This document shows positions 35,026-43,059 of a DNA stretch of 64,000 nt, piece after piece (within the stretch, counting starts at the first letter, position 1; every line of letters starts with the position of its first letter). The notes under the pieces were generated by a model. That model was not told the DNA's origin and searched no databases. It was given only the letters and a program-made list of their open reading frames with translations. The DNA is from Bacillota bacterium (GTDB lineage Bacteria > Bacillota > UBA4882 > UBA8346), in contig JAEZJK010000048.1 of NCBI GenBank assembly GCA_023415835.1, forward strand, positions 1 through 64,000, read 5' to 3'. The translations under genes and the position numbers were made by a program.

Positions 35026-36462
35026 CTATTTCACAGCTGGTTGAGCCTTAGAGGTTGCAACGCATACTTTATTCCGGCCGGAGTTTTTGGCTTCATATAA
35101 AGCTTCATCAGCAAGTTGCAGTAGCCCTTCATAATTATCCGAATCTAACGGGTAACTGGCTATACCTGCGCTAAGGGTTACTGTAATCTTTTTCCCTCCT
35201 GCAACCAAAAATTGATGGTGGCCTACCATTTGCCGGATTGAATTGGCAAATTGGGCAGCTTCTTTTTCGTCAAACTCGGGAAGTACAATTACAAACTCTT
35301 CCCCACCGTAACGAGCTAGTATACCGGAGGGTAGCATTTTTTGAATTAGGTTAGCGGTGGTCTTTAGGACCATATCGCCTGTCAAATGCCCAAACTTATC
35401 GTTAATTTGTTTAAAGTGATCCATGTCAAAGATTAACACCGAAACTTTTTTAGGGTTATTTGCAAAAATTTCAGCCATATAAGTCATTAAATACAACCGG
35501 TTATAAGCTCCGGAAAGAGCGTCCCGAATCGCCATCCGCCGCATCTTATCATATAGATAAGCATTTTCCACTGAAAGGCTGAGTTCTTGGGCTACAACCC
35601 GGACAAAATTTACCGAATCGTCGCTAATTCCCCCGGCTAATTCGTGCTCAAGCACCATAATCCCGACCCTTCCCTGTCTTCCGATTAAAGGTACGGTAAT
35701 GACGCTATTAATGCCTCGTTTATGAAGTTCAGCCAGTTCATCCGGTTTAGCATCGTTTTCGGTAAAAATCATCTTTTCTCGCCAAGAACGCGCCACCATA
35801 TTTTTAGAATCAAATGCAATCGTCTTTCTAGGGGCCCTTTTTCCCATTAAACCCGAAAAAGCCATGGCAGTCAAAATTTCATTCTCTTCATCAGCCATAT
35901 AAATCAAACACCGATTACCCCCGAAAAGGCCCATAATAATATCTGCCGTTTTCTTGACTAATTTATCAATTTCCAATTCCCTACTAATTTCTTCTTGAAT
36001 TAACTGTAGGTTATAGGATTGAATATAGTTCGATTCCAGCTTTTGGTTAGTGGCAGCCAACTGTTGACAGTTATTTTCAAGCTCACCCCGGCTGATGTCC
36101 ATGATTCGGTATACCTTAACAATCAACCGACGTAATTCCGTCAGTTCGTCTTGATATTGATCCTCTTTTAATTCGACTTTGTATCCATTGGCAGTTACCT
36201 GTAAGTAATTATTCAATTCTTGGATACGGTTGACCGTCAGCCTACAAAACATTTTACTAACAAAAAAGATCAGCAATACCTCTCCGATCACGAAAATTAA
36301 ACCCGGTATTAGAAGGCTACTTAACCGGTGTTGGCTTGAATGAAGCATAACCTCGTTTTCGTTAAGAAACGAGTTGAAAACTACATATAATATAATTATT
36401 GACAATGTAGACGCAATGCCAATAATGCTTAAATACTTACAACATTGCTTCCGAAGTTTCAT
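35026..36462 (-). CDS. membrane GAF-GGDEF diguanylate cyclase
   Basis: This is predicted to make c-di-GMP. Two membrane helices (about 10-30 and 49-71) flank a very short outside loop. A GAF domain follows (about 150-310, ending in AQELSLSVENAYLYDKMRR). The GGDEF domain begins at RDALSGAYNRLYLM and has the active-site GGEEF in RYGGEEFVIVLP. The RxxD inhibitory site expected just before it is absent (KMLPSGILA), so product inhibition of the usual kind is not expected. It may feed the c-di-GMP riboswitch/HD-GYP gene at 43 kb. Single gene. Confidence 0.9.
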   Translation of the reverse strand: MKLRKQCCKYLSIIGIASTLSIIILYVVFNSFLNENEVMLHSSQHRLSSLLIPGLIFVIGEVLLIFFVSKMFCRLTVNRIQELNNYLQVTANGYKVELKEDQYQDELTELRRLIVKVYRIMDISRGELENNCQQLAATNQKLESNYIQSYNLQLIQEEISRELEIDKLVKKTADIIMGLFGGNRCLIYMADEENEILTAMAFSGLMGKRAPRKTIAFDSKNMVARSWREKMIFTENDAKPDELAELHKRGINSVITVPLIGRQGRVGIMVLEHELAGGISDDSVNFVRVVAQELSLSVENAYLYDKMRRMAIRDALSGAYNRLYLMTYMAEIFANNPKKVSVLIFDMDHFKQINDKFGHLTGDMVLKTTANLIQKMLPSGILARYGGEEFVIVLPEFDEKEAAQFANSIRQMVGHHQFLVAGGKKITVTLSAGIASYPLDSDNYEGLLQLADEALYEAKNSGRNKVCVATSKAQPAVK

Positions 36463-36565
36463 AAAAACCCTCCTGTTAATTAATTATCGGTAAAAAATAT
36501 TAGGGAGTCAATATTTTTAAAAAAAATAACATAATTTATATGATAGTATCTCCGTCAAATCTTGG

Positions 36566-37243
36566 TTAAAACCGATACCGCACCTGTTTATGGCGGAAAA
36601 AGAATCTATGAATAAACATTCCGGCAATAAACCCTCCAATGTGGGCTGACCAAGCAATATTGGATACTGTCCCTAATTGGCGATTTACAAAAACCGAATA
36701 AACTTGGGAAAGAAGCCAAAATGCCAGATAGATCACGGCTGGTATCTCAATCAGTAGCGGAATAAAGAATAATGGAACTAAGGTTACTATCCTGGATGAC
36801 GGATGAAGAATGAAGTAAGCGCCCATTACTCCGGCTACAGCCCCTGAAGCCCCAATTGTTGGAATCGGCAAGGACGGATCGGAGTAAATATGTACTATTC
36901 CCGCGATTACTCCTACACTGATATAAAAAAGGAGAAAACGTAAAGGCCCCATCCGGTCCTCGATGTTATCTCCGAATAGCCATAAAGCCCACATGTTTCC
37001 AATTAGATGCATCCATCCGGCATGTAAAAAAAGGTGTGAAAAAAATGGGATAACCGATGGGAATCCGTTGGTCCCGTTTTGAAATAACCGTAATGGCACC
37101 AAGCCATACTCTAAATTTAACAAACGGTATGCCATCGATCCTAAGCCCTGTTGATATAGGAAAACGAGGAGATTAGCGAGGATAATCAGGCATGTCATGA
37201 AGGGCCAATGCCGGCTCGGTATGGTATCCCTTAACGGAATCAT
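36566..37243 (-). CDS. rhomboid-family intramembrane serine protease
   Basis: This 225-residue membrane protease of six helices cleaves substrates within the bilayer. The catalytic Ser is in GASGAVAGVMGAYF and the catalytic His in AWSAHIGGFIAGMF. The Asn/His-type region HLFLHAGWMHLIGNMWALWLFG (helix 2) matches the family. It opens with the common MIPLRDTIPSR. The substrate is unknown. It is divergent from the GT-like gene. Confidence 0.92.
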   Translation of the reverse strand: MIPLRDTIPSRHWPFMTCLIILANLLVFLYQQGLGSMAYRLLNLEYGLVPLRLFQNGTNGFPSVIPFFSHLFLHAGWMHLIGNMWALWLFGDNIEDRMGPLRFLLFYISVGVIAGIVHIYSDPSLPIPTIGASGAVAGVMGAYFILHPSSRIVTLVPLFFIPLLIEIPAVIYLAFWLLSQVYSVFVNRQLGTVSNIAWSAHIGGFIAGMFIHRFFFRHKQVRYRF

Positions 37244-37385
37244 CTTTTCTACCTCCCACCGATATCGTATGAACGTTCCATATTTTTCTTTAAAATCCTT
37301 TTTTTTCTGTTAAAATCTGAAAGCACTCCAGAAATAATGGCTTTTTGTCGAAATTTAATGTGTAAATATAGATTGCGGAGGAAAT

Positions 37386-38723
37386 ATGAATATTAAACCC
37401 TTACCGAACCAAAAAGCATGGATTATAGCCGCCGATATGGGTTTAGGCCACCAAAGGGCGGCATATCCATTAGCGGATTTGGGTGAAGGTCAAATCCTCA
37501 CCGCAGGTTCCGCCGCGTATGCCTCTGAAAAAGAGGCTCAACTTTGGGCGAGAATGAGGTATATCTACGAAGGTATATCCCGGGTTAATCATATCCCGGT
37601 TATTGGTGGTTTTCTCTTCGGGTTGATGGATCGGTTCCAGGAGATTAATCCATATTACCCTTTCCGGGATCTCTCAACCCCAACCATTCAAGTTAAATAT
37701 TTAAAATCGTTAGTCAAAAAGGGATTGGGCGAAACTTTAGTTAATCTCTTAGCCCCAACTAACCTACCGATCGTGACCACCTTTTTTGCGGTCGCCATTG
37801 CCGCTGAGGCCAGAGGTTATCCCAAAATATATTTGCTTGTTACCGATACCGACATCCATAGGGTTTGGGTCCCCGAAAACCCTTCCAAATGTAATATTGC
37901 CTATTTGGCCCCTTGCGGCCATGCCATCAAACGCCTCAAAGAATATGGGATTAAGGACGAGCAAATCTTTTTAACAGGATTTCCGCTTCCCAAAGCTAAT
38001 TTGGGCAGCCGGGATCTGGAAATCTTAAAACTTGATCTAGCCCAACGTTTGAATTATCTCGATCCCAAAGGGCGTTTTTGGTCGCTCCACCGAGTGGAAG
38101 TTGAGCATTATTTGCTTCCCGAAAATTGTGTCAAACGCGGCAACCGTACCCTGACGTTAACCTTTGCGGTAGGGGGCGCAGGGGCTCAAAAAGAAATCGG
38201 TGTAAAAATTTTAAAAAGCCTTCGAGAAAAGATTAATTCGCGAGAGATTCGACTAAATCTAGTTGTCGGTCTCCGCAGCGATGTGGAAGAATATTTCCGG
38301 CATGCCTTAAAAGAACATGGATTGGAAGAAGAACTCGGGCTGGGAGTGAATATCATCCACAGCTCCAGCAGGGAGAAATATTTTCACCGTTTCAATATGT
38401 TGTTAAGGACCACCGATATTTTGTGGACCAAACCCTCCGAACTCTCTTTTTACTCAGCGCTGGGAATTCCAATTATTATTGCTCCACCCCTCGGTTCCCA
38501 CGAGCATTGGAATAAAAAGTGGCTCCTTGAACATCGGGCCGGATTTGCCCAAGACGATCCCGAACACTGTTCGGAATGGCTGTTTGATCTTTTAAACGAA
38601 GGGCTATTGGCCCAGGCGGCATGGGATGGGTTTCTATATGGCCGCAAATGTGGAACCTTTAAAATAGAAGAACTGCTTAATACCGGAATAATTACCCGGG
38701 ATTTATCTCCCTTGAAACGTTAA
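37386..38723 (+). CDS. GT-B-like protein, possible glycosyltransferase of unknown role
   Basis: This 445-residue cytoplasmic protein has the N-terminal AADMGLGHQRAAYPLADL, which resembles the Gly-rich loop of GT-B glycosyltransferases of the MurG/MGDG-synthase group (GxGH). The second half has VGGAGAQKEIGVKILKSL and the late TTDILWTKPSELSFYSALGIPIIIAPPLGSHE, the usual donor-binding helix region (compare the E-x-x-x-GxPxxxxP pattern). It lacks further hallmarks, so donor and acceptor are unknown. GGAGG sits before the ATG. The stop codon overlaps that of the opposing Nudix gene. Confidence 0.55.
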   Translation: MNIKPLPNQKAWIIAADMGLGHQRAAYPLADLGEGQILTAGSAAYASEKEAQLWARMRYIYEGISRVNHIPVIGGFLFGLMDRFQEINPYYPFRDLSTPTIQVKYLKSLVKKGLGETLVNLLAPTNLPIVTTFFAVAIAAEARGYPKIYLLVTDTDIHRVWVPENPSKCNIAYLAPCGHAIKRLKEYGIKDEQIFLTGFPLPKANLGSRDLEILKLDLAQRLNYLDPKGRFWSLHRVEVEHYLLPENCVKRGNRTLTLTFAVGGAGAQKEIGVKILKSLREKINSREIRLNLVVGLRSDVEEYFRHALKEHGLEEELGLGVNIIHSSSREKYFHRFNMLLRTTDILWTKPSELSFYSALGIPIIIAPPLGSHEHWNKKWLLEHRAGFAQDDPEHCSEWLFDLLNEGLLAQAAWDGFLYGRKCGTFKIEELLNTGIITRDLSPLKR

Positions 38724-39106
38724 GCCTTGCCCCCGAATCGTTCCCAAAAGATCCGGTCTGCCGGTGGCTTTTCAAGCCGTTCAACTTCTTTCCGCTGTAT
38801 CCATTTTACCTGCCGACATTGGAGCGGTTCCGGTTTCCCTTCCCGAATGGCGCAACAGAAATATAAAAGCACCAAGTGACGGTCAACTTGAGGTACCGAA
38901 ACCACCTCAAGTACCTGGCCCACTTCGGTATCGATCCCCAATTCTTCCCGTAGTTCCCGCCTCAAACAGGCGCGCGGGTCCTCCCCCGGCTCGACCTTGC
39001 CCCCAGGGAATTCCCATTTTCCCGCTTCGTCACCATCTGGGCGTTGAGCCATCAATAATAAATCATCTTCAATGATTACAGCTGCGGTTACTAGAATGGT
39101 CTTCAT
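38720..39106 (-). CDS. Nudix hydrolase, MutT-like
   Basis: This 128-residue cytoplasmic pyrophosphohydrolase probably cleans 8-oxo-dGTP or other oxidised nucleotides. The Nudix box GGKVEPGEDPRACLRRELREELGI (split around residues 35-58) is complete. The opening TAAVIIEDDLLLMAQRP and the residues KWEFPGG are typical of the MutT group. Its ATG directly follows the stop of the NlpC/P60 gene, with a GGAGG inside that gene, so translation is coupled. Tail-to-tail it overlaps the GT-like gene by 4 nt. Confidence 0.9.
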   Translation of the reverse strand: MKTILVTAAVIIEDDLLLMAQRPDGDEAGKWEFPGGKVEPGEDPRACLRRELREELGIDTEVGQVLEVVSVPQVDRHLVLLYFCCAIREGKPEPLQCRQVKWIQRKEVERLEKPPADRIFWERFGGKA

Positions 39107-40279
39107 TTAAACTTCAATTACCTCCGTTAACTGTTCCAGTAACGAACCGGCATTGGTTCCCAACCCCAATGATAGCCCGGAGACAACTACTTGGTTGACT
39201 TTAACCGGTTCTTCCATATTATTGCTAATTTGTTTATAGCCTGAAAGCGCATGGATAGCATAAACCTCACCCCGGTATTCGCCTAAATAGAACATCACAT
39301 GGCCGGCGGTAAAAAGCAGGGAACCGGGAGGTACCGCTTTTAATCGGTTTAACCGTTCCGTAGTATTCATCCCCGCCAGTGTAATCCGCTTTTTCCCCGC
39401 AGCCAATTGCTCCCGGGAATTGCGGGGTGGCCTGAAACCTATTGACCTTAATACATCTTTGACCAATCGGGAACAATCCCGGCCAAAACCTTTCGGATCC
39501 CGATCGCCCCAGGCATAACGATAGCCAAGGTACTTAAAGGCTTGCCGTATCAAATGATGCGTTGTTTGCGGCAGATGATCCCGGACTGTTTCTCCGATAA
39601 TTATGCCGGTTTTATATATCGATTTCCGTTGATGGTTTCTCCGGGGGAATACTATTGTCCGGCGGAAGTGGTCATTGAGGGGAAAACTACAGCCCATGCT
39701 GGCGCTGATTGTCCCGCCTTCCCATAGGATTATCGCATCAGGATCAATCAAAACCAATCGGGGCTGTTCGTTTTGGTATGCTTGAACTTCATTTTTTGTC
39801 CCGGTTCCGACAATATTTTGCTTCACCCAACCGATTCCGGTGTCACTGATTACTCCAAACCAATTCCCGTCCGCCGATCTTCCAAATAAATTTACCTGAT
39901 CCCCCGGATCAAGGCCGCTCAATTGGTTCCGATCAAAATTGGATTTTCCCTTGCATGAAAAAAGCGGTTCTTCTCGTGGTAAGAGTTTTAAATCTCCAGC
40001 CTCGGTAAGCAGGCCATATTCCGGCCGATTCCACCAAGCGGAGCGTTCGATGGTTTTTTCCAGCGCTAACGGCGAACCATCCTCATTATAGAGGTTTCCC
40101 AATTGATTAATATTATTAATGTAACTCTCTATAGTTGGTTCCGATGGTAACCCGACAGTCCCAATCCAATCGGCGTCAAGCTCCAAATCGGGAAACCGCT
40201 TACACCAAAATTCTGGACGAAGCATTTCCGGAGATACCTCCGGTAACAATAACTGCCGATCTCTATCTGACAATTGCAT
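39107..40279 (-). CDS. SH3-domain NlpC/P60 peptidoglycan endopeptidase
   Basis: This cysteine peptidase of about 390 residues cuts gamma-D-Glu-diaminopimelate bonds in cell wall peptides. SH3-like domains occupy roughly 85-245 (GLDPGDQVNLFGRSADGNWFGV, IGWVKQNIVG). The NlpC/P60 domain has the nucleophile in GFGRDCSRLVKDVL and the His in FTAGHVMFYLGEYRG. No signal peptide is seen, so it may recycle imported muropeptides in the cytoplasm, like YkfC. The ATG at 40279 is preferred because AGGGGGG precedes it. Confidence 0.85.
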   Translation of the reverse strand: MQLSDRDRQLLLPEVSPEMLRPEFWCKRFPDLELDADWIGTVGLPSEPTIESYINNINQLGNLYNEDGSPLALEKTIERSAWWNRPEYGLLTEAGDLKLLPREEPLFSCKGKSNFDRNQLSGLDPGDQVNLFGRSADGNWFGVISDTGIGWVKQNIVGTGTKNEVQAYQNEQPRLVLIDPDAIILWEGGTISASMGCSFPLNDHFRRTIVFPRRNHQRKSIYKTGIIIGETVRDHLPQTTHHLIRQAFKYLGYRYAWGDRDPKGFGRDCSRLVKDVLRSIGFRPPRNSREQLAAGKKRITLAGMNTTERLNRLKAVPPGSLLFTAGHVMFYLGEYRGEVYAIHALSGYKQISNNMEEPVKVNQVVVSGLSLGLGTNAGSLLEQLTEVIEV

Positions 40280-40334
40280 TAAAATCCCCCCTTTCATCAA
40301 TATATGCCGAAACGGGGGATAGCTTTAAAAATAG

Positions 40335-41558
40335 TTAGGCCAACTCAATAACCTGAAACTGTTTCTTACCCTTTTTCACCAACAATTTTCCGTCGCTAAA
40401 ATCAGCAGCGTTAATCATCCGGTTAAACTCAGTCACTCTTTCTCCTCCAAGAGAAATTCCCCCTTGGGTGACTAGCCTCCGGGCTTCACTTTTCGAATCG
40501 GCCAACCTGGCCAACACTACCAGATCGACAATGGTTAGTCCATTTGCCAATTCTGTTTGAAGAAGGCCGATCGCCGGCATATCCTCCTGGTTTCCGACCC
40601 CGCCGAAAAAGGCGGTTGCTGCCGTTTCGGCCCTTTTGGCTTCATCCTCGCCGTGAACTAGTTTGGTAACTTCAAAAGCCAGGACTTTTTTGGCGTCGTT
40701 GATCTCCCGATCTTTCAAAGCCCCTAAGCGCCGGACTTCGTCCATGGGAAGGAAAGTATATAACCTTAAAAAGCGTTCTACATCCTGATCCTCGGTATTG
40801 CGCCAGTATTGATAAAATTCGAACGGACTGGTCTTCTCGGGATCGAGCCAGACCGCTCCGGCTTCGGTTTTACCCATCTTTTTCCCGCTGGAAGTAGTTA
40901 ATAGCGGAAAAGTAATCCCAAAAGCTTCTTTACCATCCAGCCGCCGGATTAGATCCGCTCCGTGAAGAATATTGGACCATTGGTCGTCCCCACCCATCTG
41001 GAGTTTACAGCCGTATTTCCGGAAGAGCGTCAGAAAATCGTAAGATTGGAGTAACATATAGTTAAATTCGATGAATGAGAGCCCCTTTTCCATCCTGGAC
41101 TTGAAACATTCGGCGGTCAACATCCGGTTCACCGAAAACTGAGAACCGATTTCCCGTAAGAAATCAATATAGTTCAGCTTTAACAACCACTCACCGTTAT
41201 TGACCATCAAGGCGCGGTCATTGTCGAAGTCGATGAACCGGGATAGCTGCTTTTTAAAACAGGATGCATTATGGTCGATGGTCTCCTGGGTGAGCATCTT
41301 TCGCATATCGGTCTTACCGCTCGGGTCGCCGATCATCGCCGTGCCGCCGCCGAGGATGGCGATGGGTTGGTGCCCGGCCCGTTGCATATGGGCCATACCC
41401 ATTACCGGCAACATATGGCCGACATGCAAACTATCAGCGGTGGGATCGAAGCCAATATAAAAAGTAACCTTTTCTTTCTCCAAGACCTCATACAAAGGTT
41501 CCTGGTGGGTGGTTTGTTTAATAAAACCGCGTTCTTCCAAAGTTTCAAAGACGGACAT
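40335..41558 (-). CDS. tyrS: tyrosyl-tRNA synthetase
   Basis: This charges tRNA-Tyr. The class I signature appears as ADSLHVGHM and the second signature as KMGKTEAG (KMSKS-like). The tyrosine-binding MLQSYDFLTLFRKYGCKLQMGGDDQWSN is clear, and a C-terminal S4 RNA-binding domain (ARRLVTQGGISLGGERV) completes the 407 residues. A T-box leader with a TAC specifier controls it. Confidence 0.97.
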   Translation of the reverse strand: MSVFETLEERGFIKQTTHQEPLYEVLEKEKVTFYIGFDPTADSLHVGHMLPVMGMAHMQRAGHQPIAILGGGTAMIGDPSGKTDMRKMLTQETIDHNASCFKKQLSRFIDFDNDRALMVNNGEWLLKLNYIDFLREIGSQFSVNRMLTAECFKSRMEKGLSFIEFNYMLLQSYDFLTLFRKYGCKLQMGGDDQWSNILHGADLIRRLDGKEAFGITFPLLTTSSGKKMGKTEAGAVWLDPEKTSPFEFYQYWRNTEDQDVERFLRLYTFLPMDEVRRLGALKDREINDAKKVLAFEVTKLVHGEDEAKRAETAATAFFGGVGNQEDMPAIGLLQTELANGLTIVDLVVLARLADSKSEARRLVTQGGISLGGERVTEFNRMINAADFSDGKLLVKKGKKQFQVIELA

Positions 41559-41575
41559 CGTTTTGCCTCCTTATT

Positions 41576-41735
41576 AATTAAGATAAATATTGAATTAAGA
41601 AAAGAATAGACCGAAGAAAACTAATGTTAGCCCTAATAGAATCCTCAGAAATAGGGACATGTTAACAGTTATTTTATGACTTTCTTGCCCATACTACACT
41701 ACTTACTCCTGACTTCTGTCTTCTGATTCATTTTA
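41576..41735. repeat. paired 7-nt-periodic intergenic tracts
   Basis: The right tract (41702-41731, ACTCCTG ACTTCTG) is clearly heptadic. A looser purine-rich counterpart (about 41588-41622) is partly complementary. They lie between the tyrS start and its T-box terminator, so they are in the leader transcript after readthrough. Confidence 0.4.
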
Positions 41736-41995
41736 AAAATAAAAATCCCTCATCCAAACATAAGGACGAGGGATCGTGGTACCACCTTACTTTACGCGCC
41801 AAACAATCTTAACGCGCCTCTAACCGCTTTAATGGGCGGAACCCATTTGAAGTTTACTCCCCATTCAGGTTTCAACTAAAAGCTCGGGAGGGTAATTCAC
41901 CAGTCGCGTCCGGCGGGTTTGCAGCACCACCCGTTCTCTGCTGTCACCGCGAGGGGTTTGGTCAGCTCCGTCATTGCTATTTTAAAGATTAAGTT
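41736..41995 (-). promoter_or_regulatory. T-box riboswitch, Tyr (TAC) specifier, upstream of tyrS
   Basis: Read on the minus strand, stem I carries GGTGAAT-TAC, giving TAC at 41894-41892. The T-box AAGGTGGTACCACG lies at 41788-41775 with TGGT matching an ACCA end. The terminator ATCCCTC / GAGGGAT follows, with an A run on the plus strand giving the T tract. Uncharged tRNA-Tyr should allow readthrough into tyrS. About 180 nt separate the terminator from the start codon. Confidence 0.95.
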
Positions 41996-42001
41996 GAAGG
42001 T

Positions 42002-42030
42002 ATTATATCACTTTATTGGTGAAGAGACAA
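42002..42030 (-). promoter_or_regulatory. sigma-A-type promoter of tyrS
   Basis: On the minus strand TTGTCT and TATAAT are separated by 17 nt just before the T-box stem I. The rest of the gap to 42296 shows no motif I recognise. Confidence 0.65.
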
Positions 42031-42296
42031 CAAGGACTTACTTACCACCCACTAAATTGGGATTTAAACAGTAATCCCTTTAACTTCAATCAAGTCTGGT
42101 TTAAAAACATTACTTTATTCGTCAAAATTTGATTTTTTACTAATTAAAATTCTATTGAATTATAAGTCCCCCGTTGGATAAGGTTAAAAATGAGTAATTA
42201 CGCCTTATTTTAGATGGCAAAAGACTAAATTCCTATTTTTTCAATCACTCGCCACTCTCTTTTCATATTTTAATAAATGAAAGGGGAGTGAAATAA

Positions 42297-42677
42297 TTGA
42301 CTGATATTGTAACAATCGGCGCTAATTGTTTAGTCCAGATCGAAAACCGTTTTTTCCTATTGGCGGAAATTGAAGCCGTAGTTCCGGGAGTTGAGATCGA
42401 TCCGGATATTTTCATCGAAATCAACCAGGCTCAATTTAATGCTTTAAAAAATGCCGGCGAACCGGAATGTACGATTCAGGATACTATTCCGGTAGCGGAA
42501 CCGGGATTCAATGTCGAATTTAAATGTGTTCTCTTTGTGAATGATCAAGTGTTCCTGGTATTTGATGTTGAAAATGCCACTGATGAAGCAGTCCTGGCCC
42601 GCACTACTCCGTTAGAAGCATTACGGCGCATCTTTGGAGGGGCCAGTTTTTGCCCGATCATCCAATTCTCCGACTGA
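42297..42677 (+). CDS. small protein of unknown function with internal duplication
   Basis: The 126 residues are acidic, with no signal peptide or membrane helix. I recognise no family. Two segments resemble each other: CLVQIENRFFLLAEIEAV (about 11-28) and CVLFVNDQVFLVFDVENA (about 76-93). Both have a Cys at the start and the pattern F-L-x-x-[DE]-[IV]-E. A duplicated beta-strand unit is likely. It starts with TTG behind AAGGGGAGTG and has its own terminator. It lies just before the c-di-GMP riboswitch but on an independent transcript. A structural or coat role is possible but unsupported. Confidence 0.65.
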   Translation: MTDIVTIGANCLVQIENRFFLLAEIEAVVPGVEIDPDIFIEINQAQFNALKNAGEPECTIQDTIPVAEPGFNVEFKCVLFVNDQVFLVFDVENATDEAVLARTTPLEALRRIFGGASFCPIIQFSD

Positions 42678-42721
42678 AAAGTAATCTTTGAAATAGCCGA
42701 TTTTTTGGTTTCAGTAAAGCC

Positions 42722-42748
42722 AACGGAAGGTCTATCCTTCCGTTTTAA
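42722..42748 (+). terminator. terminator of the unknown small protein gene
   Basis: A 9-bp stem (AACGGAAGG / CCTTCCGTT, loop TCTAT) followed by TTTAAAATTTT lies 45 nt past the stop. Confidence 0.85.
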
Positions 42749-42827
42749 AATTTTGATCGAGCCATTACCCAAAATGAATATTAGATGAGCCCTTCTAAAT
42801 TTTATGTTAAATTTTGAATATTTAAGA

Positions 42828-42856
42828 TTGACATAGTATAGAAATGCCATTATGAT
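42828..42856 (+). promoter_or_regulatory. sigma-A-type promoter of the c-di-GMP riboswitch transcript
   Basis: TTGACA and TATGAT are separated by exactly 17 nt, placing the start site near 42863 and the riboswitch about 50 nt downstream. Confidence 0.8.
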
Positions 42857-42909
42857 TTTAACGTAAGAAAAAACGTTTTATCCATAAATAACAGCAAAGA
42901 AACAACTTT

Positions 42910-43015
42910 ATTAGATAATAGCAAATCCGGTGAAAACCGGAGACGCAAAGCTACGGGTCTAAAGTGTCAACCATGATCGCCGAGCCGCCTAAATTGGGTT
43001 GTTTTTGTTTTTCTT
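42910..43015 (+). promoter_or_regulatory. class I c-di-GMP riboswitch (GEMM-I) with terminator-like platform
   Basis: The conserved core is present in order: AGCAAA, a CCGG-tgaaaa-CCGG hairpin with a GNRA-type loop, GACGCAAAGCTACGGGTCT, then ATGATCGCCGAGCCGCC. After the core, CAACC can pair with GGTTG followed by TTTTTGTTTTTC, a likely intrinsic terminator, so ligand binding probably switches transcription. The gene controlled is an HD-GYP phosphodiesterase, which degrades the ligand. Confidence 0.92.
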
Positions 43016-43059
43016 TTATAGTTTTTGAATGGCATGATAACTTGGAAGTTGGAATAGAA

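Noticed and set aside
42964..43059. N-terminal extension of the HD-GYP protein
   Set aside because: These codons lie inside the c-di-GMP riboswitch and its terminator; the protein family begins at the ATG at 43060.
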